Source: Acidithiobacillus sulfuriphilus
GTDB taxonomy: Bacteria > Pseudomonadota > Gammaproteobacteria > Acidithiobacillales > Acidithiobacillaceae
Assembly (NCBI RefSeq): GCF_003721225.1
Contig: NZ_RIZI01000189.1
Span: 1 to 57,284, forward strand
Direction of reading: 5' to 3'
Length of the DNA stretch: 57,284 nucleotides
The notes below the pieces were generated by a model that saw nothing but the letters and a program-made list of their open reading frames with translations, had not been told where the DNA came from and did not search any database. Below, one piece after another: positions 40,822 through 51,246 of this stretch. The position numbers and the translations under genes are program-made. Every line of letters begins with the position of its first letter. The stretch's first letter is position 1.

Positions 40822-41421
40822 ATGCTGAATATAACCTCCATATTGTTTTATGCCTTTTCCATCGTTCTCCTGGGGGCGGCGACCATGGTGGTCATCGCGC
40901 GCAACCCGGTATATGCCACCCTCTATCTGGTGCTGGCATTCTTCAGTGCTGCAGCGATTTTTCTCCTGCTTGGTGCGGAATTCCTCGGGCTGATCCTGAT
41001 TCTCGTGTACGTCGGCGCGGTCATGGTGCTCTTTCTTTTCGTCGTGATGATGCTGGATATCAATCTGGCCAGACTCAAGGAGGGCTTTCTCAGTTACCTG
41101 CCCTTGGGATTGGCCATCGCCGCCCTCGGCGTCCTCGAACTGGCCATGGTGTATTGGACGGCACCCATGGGTCACATCCCGGCGCCCGCGCCCTTCCCGG
41201 GGAATTACGACAATACCCGGGCGCTGGGCTACGTCTTGTACACCCAATATCTCTATCCCTTTGAAATAGCCGCGGCCATACTCCTGGTGGCCATTATCGC
41301 GGCCATTGCCCTGACCCTGCGGCGGCGCAGCGGGACCAAAAGTCAGCGCACGGAGGAGCAATTGCGGGTCCAGGCCAAAGACCGGGTACACCTCGTTGAT
41401 TTGCGTGCCAACAAACATTGA
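40822..41421 (+). CDS. nuoJ: NADH-quinone oxidoreductase subunit J
   Basis: Five-helix membrane subunit of the proton pathway. 199 residues; TM3 contains the flexible YVGAVMVLFLFVVMM segment. The C-terminal 30 residues are basic and hydrophilic. AGGGGGAAAACGGGA precedes the ATG. Confidence 0.96.
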   Translation: MLNITSILFYAFSIVLLGAATMVVIARNPVYATLYLVLAFFSAAAIFLLLGAEFLGLILILVYVGAVMVLFLFVVMMLDINLARLKEGFLSYLPLGLAIAALGVLELAMVYWTAPMGHIPAPAPFPGNYDNTRALGYVLYTQYLYPFEIAAAILLVAIIAAIALTLRRRSGTKSQRTEEQLRVQAKDRVHLVDLRANKH

Positions 41422-41429
41422 GGTGATCC

Positions 41430-41735
41430 ATGCCAACATTATCGTCTTACCTCATCCTTGCAGCGCTCCTCTTTTCCATTGGGGTGATCGGCATTTTCCT
41501 CAACCGGAAAAATGTGATCATCCTGCTGATGGCCATCGAATTGATGCTGTTGGCCGTCAATATCAATCTGGTCGCGTTTTCCTATTATCTCGGCAATCTT
41601 GCCGGACAGATCTTCGTCTTTTTCATTCTCACGGTGGCGGCAGCCGAGGCGGCTATCGGATTGGCGATCCTGGTGGTGTATTTCCGCAATCGGCACAGCA
41701 TCAATGTGGACGATATTGACGAGCTGAGGGGGTGA
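41430..41735 (+). CDS. nuoK: NADH-quinone oxidoreductase subunit K
   Basis: Three-helix MrpC-like subunit, 101 residues, with the two conserved membrane Glu in [17 protein letters not shown] and [13 protein letters not shown] that carry protons. Starts 8 bp after nuoJ and ends one base before nuoL. Confidence 0.97.
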   Translation: MPTLSSYLILAALLFSIGVIGIFLNRKNVIILLMAIELMLLAVNINLVAFSYYLGNLAGQIFVFFILTVAAAEAAIGLAILVVYFRNRHSINVDDIDELRG

Positions 41736-41736
41736 G

Positions 41737-43719
41737 ATGTTCCTTTTTGACTGGCTGAGGCTGTTCCCGGCCCTCCCGATCTACCTGGCCATTCCCCTGG
41801 CACCCCTGCTCGGGTCGTTGATCGCCGGTCTGGGGAGCCGCCAACTGAAAGAAAAGGCCCACTGGGCACCCATTATCGGCGTGGCCGTCGCTTTTTATCT
41901 GGCGCTGTTCGTGCTTTGGCAGGTCACCCAGGGCGTGACATTTTACGGAAATGTCTATACCTGGGGCGTCATGGGCAATCTCCCCCTGCACATCGGCCTT
42001 GATATTGATGCGCTGACGGCAGTAATGCTGGTGGTGGTGACTTTCGTGTCTCTCTGTGTGCATGTATATACCGTTGGCTATATGCATGGAGACCCGGGAT
42101 ATGCGCGATTCTTCAGCTATATCGCGCTGTTTACCTTCGCCATGATCATGCTCGTGATGAGCAATAATTTCCTGCAACTGTTTTTCGGTTGGGAAGCCGT
42201 GGGTCTAGTGTCCTATCTGTTGATTGGTTTCTGGTTCCAGCGGGAGAGCGCCAATGCGGCGGCCATCAAGGCGTTTATCGTCAACCGGGTAGGGGACTTT
42301 GGCTTCCTCCTCGGCATCGCTGCCATTTACAGTTATTGTGGAAGCCTGGATTACCGCACGGTTTTCGCGCAATTGCCCAATCTGGTCGGCCACACCGTCA
42401 CAATTATTCCGGGACATCCCTGGAGCGTGATCACCTGGATCGCCATCCTGCTCTTCATCGGGGCCATGGGAAAGTCGGCCCAGGTGCCCTTGCACGTCTG
42501 GCTGCCGGAGTCCATGGAAGGTCCGACCCCTATCTCGGCGCTGATTCACGCTGCCACCATGGTGACGGCGGGCATCTTCATGGTCGCCCGGATGTCGCCC
42601 ATCTATGAGCTGTCGGCGACGGCGCTGGCGGTGGTCCTCATGATCGGTGCGATCACGGCGCTGTTCATGGGTCTGATTGGCCTTGTGCAAAATGATATCA
42701 AGCGCATCATTGCCTATTCCACCTTGTCCCAGCTCGGGTATATGACGGCTGCCCTGGGGGCGTCGGCTTTTTCTGCGGCCATCTTCCACCTCATGACCCA
42801 TGCCTTTTTCAAAGCCCTGCTCTTTCTCGCGGCGGGTTCGGTAATTCACGCCATGAACAACGAGCAGGATATTCGCAAGATGGGCGGGTTGCGGCGGTAC
42901 ATGCCTGTTACCTATGTGACGTTTCTCATCGGCAGCCTGGCCCTTGCGGGCATCCCGCCCTTTGCCGGATTTTTTAGCAAGGATCTCATCATCGAAGCCG
43001 TGGGCCTGGCGCACGTGCCCGGAGCGGGGCTGGCGGAGTTTTTCCTGGTGGCGGGCGTGCTGGTCACGGCGCTGTACACATTTCGCCTGTTCTTTCTGGT
43101 GTTTCATGGCCAGCCACGGATGGATGCCCATACCCGCGCCCATCTCCACGAGTCGCCCTGGGTGATCACCGTCCCCTTGCTGGCCCTGACTATTCCTTCC
43201 ATTTATGCCGGTTGGGCCTATATCAAACCCATTGGTCTTGGTTCGTTTTTCCAAGGCGCCATACCCGTGGCGCAGCAATGGAATACCATTGGCGAGATCG
43301 CTGCCCACTGGCATGGGTCTCTCTCTTTCGTGATGCATGGCCTGATCAGCCTGCCCTTTTGGCTCGCCGTCATTGGCATCATCACGGCGGCCTACCTCTA
43401 TCTCATCCTCCCGGGAATGCCGGTGGTGCTGGCTCGGGCGCTGCGGCCATTCACCTGGATTCTGGAGCACAAGTATGGCTTTGACGCCCTGAACCGCGTG
43501 CTTCTGGTCAATGGCGTATTGTTCTTCGGACGCCTGTTTTGGCGGGTAGGTGATGTCCGCATCATCGACGGAATCATGGTGAACGGCACGGCGCGGGAAG
43601 TGGGGAAGGCAGCCCTTTCATGGCGACGGGTTCAGAGTGGCTATATCTATCACTATGCCTTTGCGATGATTATAGGATTGATCATGCTAATGACGTATTT
43701 TGTCGTGATGAGGGGCTAA
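41737..43719 (+). CDS. nuoL: NADH-quinone oxidoreductase subunit L
   Basis: Distal antiporter-like proton-pumping subunit. 660 residues with FFGWEAVGLVSYLLIGFW (key Glu near residue 153), GKSAQVPLHVWLPESMEGPTPISALIHAATMV, the lysine-containing broken helix and the long C-terminal lateral helix region ending in a final membrane segment (IIGLIMLMTYFVV). Confidence 0.97.
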   Translation: MFLFDWLRLFPALPIYLAIPLAPLLGSLIAGLGSRQLKEKAHWAPIIGVAVAFYLALFVLWQVTQGVTFYGNVYTWGVMGNLPLHIGLDIDALTAVMLVVVTFVSLCVHVYTVGYMHGDPGYARFFSYIALFTFAMIMLVMSNNFLQLFFGWEAVGLVSYLLIGFWFQRESANAAAIKAFIVNRVGDFGFLLGIAAIYSYCGSLDYRTVFAQLPNLVGHTVTIIPGHPWSVITWIAILLFIGAMGKSAQVPLHVWLPESMEGPTPISALIHAATMVTAGIFMVARMSPIYELSATALAVVLMIGAITALFMGLIGLVQNDIKRIIAYSTLSQLGYMTAALGASAFSAAIFHLMTHAFFKALLFLAAGSVIHAMNNEQDIRKMGGLRRYMPVTYVTFLIGSLALAGIPPFAGFFSKDLIIEAVGLAHVPGAGLAEFFLVAGVLVTALYTFRLFFLVFHGQPRMDAHTRAHLHESPWVITVPLLALTIPSIYAGWAYIKPIGLGSFFQGAIPVAQQWNTIGEIAAHWHGSLSFVMHGLISLPFWLAVIGIITAAYLYLILPGMPVVLARALRPFTWILEHKYGFDALNRVLLVNGVLFFGRLFWRVGDVRIIDGIMVNGTAREVGKAALSWRRVQSGYIYHYAFAMIIGLIMLMTYFVVMRG

Positions 43720-43723
43720 GCCC

Positions 43724-45208
43724 ATGGCGAATTTTCCGCTCCTCAGTCTGGCCATCTGGACACCGGTGATCGGTGGCATCCTCACCCTGGCCGTCGGCGA
43801 CCGGCGGCCCCAGGCTGCGCGCTGGGCCGCGCTGATTTTTTCCATTGCGGCCTTTGCGCTGACGATTCCTCTTTATACGGGTTTTAACGCGCACACCGCG
43901 GCGATGCAGTTCAATGAGTATGCGGCCTGGATCCCATCCCTGAATATTCATTATCACCTTGGCGTGGACGGCATTTCCCTGTGGTTCATCTTGCTGACCA
44001 GCTTTTTGACGATACTGGTCGTTATCAGTTCATGGACCAATATCCAGCAGCGTGTGGCGCAATATATGGGTGCCTTTCTCATCATGGAAGGATTGATGAT
44101 CGGCGTCTTTTGCGCGCTGGATGCCATCCTTTTCTACGTCTTCTGGGAGGCCATGCTGATACCCATGTTCCTGATCATCGGCATCTGGGGCGGCCCCAAT
44201 CGCGTCTATGCGACGATCAAGTTTTTCCTGTATACCTTTCTCGGTTCGGTGTTGATGCTGGTGGCGTTGCTTTACCTCTATTTTCACGCGGACCACAGCT
44301 TCAACCTGCTGACCTTTCAACAGATCCCCATCGGATCTACGGCGCAGATCCTGATTTTTATTGCCTTCTTCCTGGCCTTCGCAGTGAAGATTCCCATGTG
44401 GCCCGTGCATACCTGGTTGCCGGATGCGCATGTTGAGGCGCCGACGGGAGGGTCGGTCATCCTCGCGGCGGTGATGCTGAAAATGGGTGCCTACGGCTTT
44501 CTTCGCCTCAGCCTGCCCATCGTGCCCGATGCCAGTCGGGAACTGGCGTGGATCATGATTGGCTTATCGCTGATCGCCATTATTTATGTCGCTTTGGTCG
44601 CCGTCGTCCAGGAAGACATGAAGAAGCTCATCGCCTATTCCTCCATTGCGCACATGGGTTTTGTCACCCTGGGTTTTTTCGTCTTCACCGCCGTAGCCAT
44701 GGAAGGCAGTATTATCCAGATGCTCTCCCACGGCTTCGTAAGTGCCGCCATGTTCCTGTGTGTGGGGGTGTTATATGATCGCATGCATACCCGCCAGATC
44801 AAGGCTTATGGCGGCGTAGTGAATACCATGCCCATATTCGCCTCCCTGATGATGCTTTTTGCCATGGCCAACGTGGGGTTGCCGGGCACCTCCGGATTTG
44901 TTGGCGAGTTCATGGTCGTCCTGGGTACGTATCAGGTGTATCCATGGGCCGCGATTCTTGCCGCAACCAGCCTGATTACGGGTGCAGCCTATACCTTGTG
45001 GCTTTTCAAGCGGGTGATTTTCGGTGGCGTAACGCATCCTGCGGTGGCGGCGTTGAAGGATGCCAACGGGAGGGAAGTATTGGTCTTGGGCGCGCTGGCT
45101 TTTTTCACCCTGTTGCTGGGTGTCTGGCCGGCTCCCTTTCTCGATATTCTCCACAGTTCTGTTCACCACCTGGTTGAACAGGTGGCCATTAACAAGATTC
45201 CGGCGTAA
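43724..45208 (+). CDS. nuoM: NADH-quinone oxidoreductase subunit M
   Basis: Antiporter-like proton-pumping subunit. 494 residues with FYVFWEAMLIPMFLIIGIWG, AVKIPMWPVHTWLPDAHVEAPT and FSVILAA-type broken-helix motif GGSVILAAVMLKMG. Starts 5 bp after nuoL. Confidence 0.97.
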   Translation: MANFPLLSLAIWTPVIGGILTLAVGDRRPQAARWAALIFSIAAFALTIPLYTGFNAHTAAMQFNEYAAWIPSLNIHYHLGVDGISLWFILLTSFLTILVVISSWTNIQQRVAQYMGAFLIMEGLMIGVFCALDAILFYVFWEAMLIPMFLIIGIWGGPNRVYATIKFFLYTFLGSVLMLVALLYLYFHADHSFNLLTFQQIPIGSTAQILIFIAFFLAFAVKIPMWPVHTWLPDAHVEAPTGGSVILAAVMLKMGAYGFLRLSLPIVPDASRELAWIMIGLSLIAIIYVALVAVVQEDMKKLIAYSSIAHMGFVTLGFFVFTAVAMEGSIIQMLSHGFVSAAMFLCVGVLYDRMHTRQIKAYGGVVNTMPIFASLMMLFAMANVGLPGTSGFVGEFMVVLGTYQVYPWAAILAATSLITGAAYTLWLFKRVIFGGVTHPAVAALKDANGREVLVLGALAFFTLLLGVWPAPFLDILHSSVHHLVEQVAINKIPA

Positions 45209-45219
45209 AGGACTTCCCC

Positions 45220-46665
45220 ATGACCGACATCACCGCGCACTGGACGTTGGCTCTCCCCGAAATCTGGGTATTGAGCATGGCCTGCGTGACTCTCCTGGCG
45301 GATCTCTTTTTCGCGGAGAAACTACGCGATATCGCCGCCGTGCTGACCGGGCTGACCCTGTTGGGTGCCGCCGTCCTGACTTTTATGCTTATGGGACAGC
45401 GGGGGACGGCATTTGCCGGGATGTTCATTGCGGACCCCTTTGCCAACGTAATCAACTTGTTTAGTTATCTGGCAGTATTTTTGGTCGTGATCTATTCCGG
45501 CCGCTATCTCCGTGAGCGGGGGCTATATCGAGGGGAGGTCTTCGTGCTCCTCCTCTTTGCCCTGCTGGGAGTCATGATCATGGCATCCGGCGGAAACCTC
45601 CTGACCATTTATCTGGGGCTGGAGTTGCTGGCCCTCAGTCAATACGCGCTGGTGGCCATGTACCGGGATAGCTTGATGGCGACGGAAGCGGGTCTCAAAT
45701 ACTTTGTCCTGGGCGCGCTGGCTTCCGGCCTGCTCTTGTATGGCATGTCCCTGCTTTATGGGTTGACCGGAAGCCTCGATGTGCGGGATATCGCCGCTGG
45801 TTTGGTCAACGTGACCGGTGCCAATCTGGTCCTGGTTTTTGCCATGGTATTTATCACGGCCGGCATTGCCTTCAAACTGGGCGCGGCTCCTTTTCATATG
45901 TGGCTGCCGGATGTTTATCAGGGTGCGCCGACGGCTATCACCCTATTTCTGGCGTCAGCACCAAAACTGGGCGCATTCGCCCTGATTATCCGCCTGCTGG
46001 TGGACGGGAGTTATGGGGTAATGGCGGTCTGGCAGCAGATTTTCATCGTCCTCGCCATCGCTTCGCTGGTGGTGGGCAATGTGATTGCCATCGCCCAGGG
46101 CAATATCAAGCGGATGCTGGCGTATTCCACCGTGGGGCATGTGGGATTCTTGGCCCTGGGGGTCCTGGCCGGGACCTTGAACGGCCTTGCCAGCGCACTA
46201 TTTTATACGGTGGTGTATGTACTGATGTCCCTCGCGGGTTTTGGCATGATCCTGCTTTTGACCAGGGCGGACTTCGAGGCTGAGCGGATTGACGACTTCA
46301 AGGGCCTGGCGCGACGGAAACCCTGGTATGCGGCGATGATGCTCATTATCATGTTTTCCATGGCCGGTGTCCCGCCCACGGTCGGGTTCTATGCGAAACT
46401 CGCGGTATTCCAGGCCGTCATCGAGGCGGGATATGTCTGGGTTGCGGTTATTGGTGTGCTGCTGGCGGTCATTGGCGCATTTTATTATCTCCGGGTGATC
46501 AAGGTGATGTATTTTGATGCGCCCGAGGATGCTGCTCCGGAGATAGCGCGCGATGATGTGGCGGCGGCCTTTATGAGCGTTAACAGCGTGGCTTTGCTGA
46601 TCCTCGGTATCTTGCCGGGGCCGTTGATGGCCTTTTGCATTTATGCCCTGCAGGGAGTGATATAA
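45220..46665 (+). CDS. nuoN: NADH-quinone oxidoreductase subunit N
   Basis: Third antiporter-like subunit, next to NuoK. 481 residues with YLGLELLALSQYALVA, FKLGAAPFHMWLPDVYQGAPT and MFSMAGVPPTVGFYAKLAVF. The stop codon overlaps the DUF2818 start as TAATG. Confidence 0.97.
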   Translation: MTDITAHWTLALPEIWVLSMACVTLLADLFFAEKLRDIAAVLTGLTLLGAAVLTFMLMGQRGTAFAGMFIADPFANVINLFSYLAVFLVVIYSGRYLRERGLYRGEVFVLLLFALLGVMIMASGGNLLTIYLGLELLALSQYALVAMYRDSLMATEAGLKYFVLGALASGLLLYGMSLLYGLTGSLDVRDIAAGLVNVTGANLVLVFAMVFITAGIAFKLGAAPFHMWLPDVYQGAPTAITLFLASAPKLGAFALIIRLLVDGSYGVMAVWQQIFIVLAIASLVVGNVIAIAQGNIKRMLAYSTVGHVGFLALGVLAGTLNGLASALFYTVVYVLMSLAGFGMILLLTRADFEAERIDDFKGLARRKPWYAAMMLIIMFSMAGVPPTVGFYAKLAVFQAVIEAGYVWVAVIGVLLAVIGAFYYLRVIKVMYFDAPEDAAPEIARDDVAAAFMSVNSVALLILGILPGPLMAFCIYALQGVI

Positions 46666-46979
46666 TGAACGTTCATCAGCTTGTTATCGGCTATATTGCC
46701 TTGGCCTTTGTCGCCGCCAATTTGCCTTGGTTGAGTGGCCGGGTATTCTTGTGGTTCTCCCCCAGGCAGGGAAAGGCATTTTTCTGGTATCTGGCTGAAT
46801 GGCTGGTTTTATACCTGGTGGCGGGTATTATCGGCTTTGGCCTGGAGCGGGCCGCGGATGGCCAAGTGCAAGGGCAGGGATGGGAGTTTTATGCGATTGC
46901 CTTGTGCATGTTTGCGGTGTTTGCCATACCGGGATTTATCTGGCGATTTAACGTCTTGCCATTGTTGCGCGGCTCTTGA
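46665..46979 (+). CDS. DUF2818 family membrane protein
   Basis: A 104-residue protein with three hydrophobic segments (LVIGYIALAFVAANLPW, FWYLAEWLVLYLVAGIIGF, FYAIALCMFAVFAIPGFIW), matching DUF2818, a family that follows nuoN in betaproteobacteria. The TAATG overlap with nuoN and a GGGAG site indicate coupled expression, so it is a candidate accessory factor for complex I; its role is unknown. Its TGA stop is inside the -35 box of the tRNA-Val promoter. Confidence 0.88.
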   Translation: MNVHQLVIGYIALAFVAANLPWLSGRVFLWFSPRQGKAFFWYLAEWLVLYLVAGIIGFGLERAADGQVQGQGWEFYAIALCMFAVFAIPGFIWRFNVLPLLRGS

Positions 46980-47004
46980 CGCGCCATCTTGGACTTGGTA
47001 CTTT
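46976..47004 (+). promoter_or_regulatory. sigma-70 promoter of tRNA-Val
   Basis: TTGACG (46976-46981), a 17-bp spacer and TACTTT (46999-47004), 10 bp ahead of the tRNA. The -35 hexamer includes the TGA stop of DUF2818 (46977-46979). Confidence 0.55.
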
Positions 47005-47014
47005 TGCACCTCGC

Positions 47015-47089
47015 AGGCGCGTAGCTCAGGGGGAGAGCGCTACCTTGACACGGTAGAGGTCGGCGGTTCGAAACCGCCCGTGCCTACCA
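47015..47089 (+). tRNA. tRNA-Val (GAC)
   Basis: 75-nt cloverleaf with 5' AGGCGCG pairing with CGTGCCT, anticodon GAC in TTGACAC, T-arm GGTTCGAAACC and encoded CCA (47087-47089). Confidence 0.95.
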
Positions 47090-47140
47090 TAACCCGCACC
47101 GGGGGGCCATGCTCGCTGGTGCTTTTTCTTTGGGGGGTTC

Positions 47141-49087
47141 ATGCCGGACCTACAGTTGCCGGATGGCAGTCTTCGTCACTTTGATGCGCCCGTTAGCGGA
47201 CTGCAGCTTGCCCAATCCATTGGGGCAGGCCTGGCCAAGGCGGCGCTGGCGATCAAGGTGGATGGCGTGCTGCAGGATCTTTCCGAGCCCATTACCCACG
47301 ATGCCGCAGTAGCGATCATCACCCGGGACGCCCCGGAGGGGCTGGAGGTGCTGCGTCACTCCACGGCCCATTTGCTGGCGCAGGCAGTCAAATCCCTCTA
47401 TCCCGAAGCGCAGGTTACCATCGGCCCCAGCATCGATAACGGATTTTATTACGATTTTGCCTTTCCGCGCGGATTCACTCCGGAAGACCTGGCGGCCATT
47501 GAAGGGCGCATGCAGGATCTGGTGCGGGCCAACCTTCCGGTACGGCGGGAGGAGTTGGGCCGGGATGCGGCCATCGCCCTCTTCGAGGGGATGGGGGAGC
47601 ATTACAAGGTAGAAATTATCCGTGCCATTCCCGCTGGCGAAACCCTGAGCTTGTATCGGCAGGGCGATTTTGTGGATCTCTGTCGTGGACCGCATGTCCC
47701 GGCAACGGGCTTGCTCGGGGCCTTCAAGTTGACGCGGGTGGCGGGTGCCTACTGGCGGGGAGACGCGCGCAATCCCATGCTGCAGCGGATTTATGGGACC
47801 GCATGGTCGGATCAGAAGGCCCTCGATGCCTATTTGCGGCAGTTGGCCGAGGCGGAGAGGCGCGATCACCGGCGTATCGGCACCGAGTTGGAGTTGTTCT
47901 CCATACAGGAGGACGCTGGTGGTGGACTGGTGTTCTGGCACCCCATGGGGGCGCGGGTGCGGCGGGTGGTGGAGGACTTCTGGCGGGCGGCCCATGTCGA
48001 TGGCGGCTATGAGCTCCTCTACACGCCCCACATCGCCCACGAGCAACTCTGGTTCACTTCGGGGCATAAGGACTTTTATAGCGACTCCATGTTCCAGGCC
48101 ATGGAGGATGAAGGGCAGCCCTATCAGCTCAAGCCCATGAATTGCCCATTCCATATCCTGATTTACAAGGACAGGATGCACTCGTACCGGGATCTGCCCA
48201 TGCGTTGGGCAGAGTTGGGCACGGTGTACCGCCATGAAATGTCCGGTGCCTTGCATGGCCTGATGCGCGTGCGGGGCTTTACGCAGGATGACGCGCATAT
48301 CTTTTGCCGGCCCGATCAGATCGAGGCGGAGATCGTGGGAGTCCTGGAGTTGATTCAGGAGATCCTCGGGGCCTTCGGCTTTGATCGCTATGAAATCAAT
48401 CTCTCCACCCGCCCCGAGCACTCGGTGGGGAGCGATGCCATCTGGGAGGCGGCCACCGGCGCCCTGCGCAATGCCCTCGACAAGAAGGGCATGGCCTATG
48501 CGGTGGATGCCGGCGGCGGCGCCTTTTACGGGCCCAAAATCGATCTGAAGATCGAGGATGCCATCGGGCGGAAGTGGCAATGCAGCACGGTGCAACTGGA
48601 TTTCAACCTCCCGGAACGCTTTGCCATGGAATATGTGGCCGAAGACGGTTCGCGGCAGGCGCCGATCATGATTCATCGGGCGATCTTCGGTTCGCTGGAG
48701 CGTTTTTTTGGTGTTCTGATCGAGCATTATGAGGGGAAGTTTCCATTGTGGCTGGCTCCGGTGCAGGCCGTGGTTCTGCCCATCAGCGAGCATCAGGCGG
48801 ATTATGCGGAAAAGGTGCAAAGGCATTTTCTCGATGTGGGGCTGCGTTGCGATCTGGACTTGAGAAACGAGAAGATCGGCTATAAAATACGCGCCCACAC
48901 TTTACGCCGTATCCCCTACCTCCTGGTGGTCGGGGAGCGCGAGAAAGAGGCTGGTACCGTCGCCGTGCGTACCCGTGACGGCCTGGATTTGGGTAGCGTG
49001 GCCGTGGCTTCAGCGGTTGAGGCATTGCGGTTGACGAATCAGCGGCGTGTCAACGTCCTGGAGTGGCAAGGCGAGCGAGGGGGATAA
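47141..49087 (+). CDS. thrS: threonine--tRNA ligase
   Basis: Class II synthetase charging tRNA-Thr. 648 residues: N-terminal TGS domain, editing domain with [10 protein letters not shown], catalytic core with zinc ligands Cys335 (MNCPFH), His386 (DDAHIFC) and the MIHRAIFGS His, and the C-terminal anticodon domain. A GGGGGG site lies four bases before the ATG. The last codons overlap the leader of infC. In E. coli thrS represses its own translation through a tRNA-like leader; no such structure is obvious here. Confidence 0.98.
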   Translation: MPDLQLPDGSLRHFDAPVSGLQLAQSIGAGLAKAALAIKVDGVLQDLSEPITHDAAVAIITRDAPEGLEVLRHSTAHLLAQAVKSLYPEAQVTIGPSIDNGFYYDFAFPRGFTPEDLAAIEGRMQDLVRANLPVRREELGRDAAIALFEGMGEHYKVEIIRAIPAGETLSLYRQGDFVDLCRGPHVPATGLLGAFKLTRVAGAYWRGDARNPMLQRIYGTAWSDQKALDAYLRQLAEAERRDHRRIGTELELFSIQEDAGGGLVFWHPMGARVRRVVEDFWRAAHVDGGYELLYTPHIAHEQLWFTSGHKDFYSDSMFQAMEDEGQPYQLKPMNCPFHILIYKDRMHSYRDLPMRWAELGTVYRHEMSGALHGLMRVRGFTQDDAHIFCRPDQIEAEIVGVLELIQEILGAFGFDRYEINLSTRPEHSVGSDAIWEAATGALRNALDKKGMAYAVDAGGGAFYGPKIDLKIEDAIGRKWQCSTVQLDFNLPERFAMEYVAEDGSRQAPIMIHRAIFGSLERFFGVLIEHYEGKFPLWLAPVQAVVLPISEHQADYAEKVQRHFLDVGLRCDLDLRNEKIGYKIRAHTLRRIPYLLVVGEREKEAGTVAVRTRDGLDLGSVAVASAVEALRLTNQRRVNVLEWQGERGG

Positions 49088-49091
49088 AGCG

Positions 49092-49610
49092 ATCGCGACG
49101 GAAAAAGAGATTAATATCAATCGGGGAATCACGGCGCCGCGAGTGCGGCTGATTGACGCGGAAGGGCAACAGATGGGCGTCGTCTCCTTGGCGGAGGCTC
49201 TGACGGCTGCCGAGGCGGCAGAGCTGGATCTGGTAGAGATAGCCCCCCAGGCGGAGCCGCCGGTTTGCCGGGTCATGGATTTTGGCAAATTCAAATTTCA
49301 GGAAAGCAAGCGTCTCCACGATGCCCGGCGGAAGCAGAAGCAGACGCAGGTCAAGGAAATCAAGTTCCGGCCGCGCACGGATGACGCAGACTATCAAATC
49401 AAATTGCGTAATATCCTCCGTTTTTTGGAGGATGGGGACCGGGCGAAGATCACCTTGCGGTTTCGGGGGCGGGAGATGTCTCATCCGGAGTTGGGGATGG
49501 AGTTGCTCAGCCGGGTAGAAAATGATCTGACGGAAGTGGGTGTGGTGGAGCAGCGACCACGATTGGAAGGGCGACAAATGGTGATGATTATCGCGCCGCG
49601 TAAAAAATAG
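49092..49610 (+). CDS. infC: translation initiation factor IF-3, ATC start
   Basis: IF-3 checks start-codon pairing and binds the 30S subunit. 172 residues; AGGGGG, eight bases upstream of an ATC at 49092, marks the start, since no AUG, GUG or UUG stands before the conserved [17 protein letters not shown]. Rare starts (AUU in E. coli) are known for infC and let IF-3 repress its own translation. Domains: [10 protein letters not shown]...[23 protein letters not shown], then the C-terminal [20 protein letters not shown]-binding part. Confidence 0.95.
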   Translation: MATEKEININRGITAPRVRLIDAEGQQMGVVSLAEALTAAEAAELDLVEIAPQAEPPVCRVMDFGKFKFQESKRLHDARRKQKQTQVKEIKFRPRTDDADYQIKLRNILRFLEDGDRAKITLRFRGREMSHPELGMELLSRVENDLTEVGVVEQRPRLEGRQMVMIIAPRKK

Positions 49611-49619
49611 GAGGCTATC

Positions 49620-49817
49620 ATGCCAAAAATGAAGACCAACCGTGGGGCGGCCAAGCGTTTCAAGCGCACCGGCTCCGGTAAGTTCAAGCATCGTCAGGCG
49701 TTTTTGAATCATATCCTGACGAAGAAATCGACCAAGCGGAAGCGCCATTTGCGCCATACCATCGTTACCGCCGGTAGCGATCAGGCCAATTTGCGACGTT
49801 TGCTGCCGTACGGCTAA
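49620..49817 (+). CDS. rpmI: 50S ribosomal protein L35
   Basis: 65-residue basic protein with the family start [20 protein letters not shown]. Nine bases after infC, preceded by AGGAGG; expression is likely coupled to infC and rplT. Confidence 0.97.
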   Translation: MPKMKTNRGAAKRFKRTGSGKFKHRQAFLNHILTKKSTKRKRHLRHTIVTAGSDQANLRRLLPYG

Positions 49818-49835
49818 GGTGAAAGGAGTAGAGCA

Positions 49836-51237
<1,402 letters not shown>

Positions 51238-51246
51238 GGACCCAGC

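Noticed and set aside
47096..47127. Terminator between tRNA-Val and thrS
   Set aside because: Only a 5-bp stem with a 17-base loop before the T-run; too weak to call.
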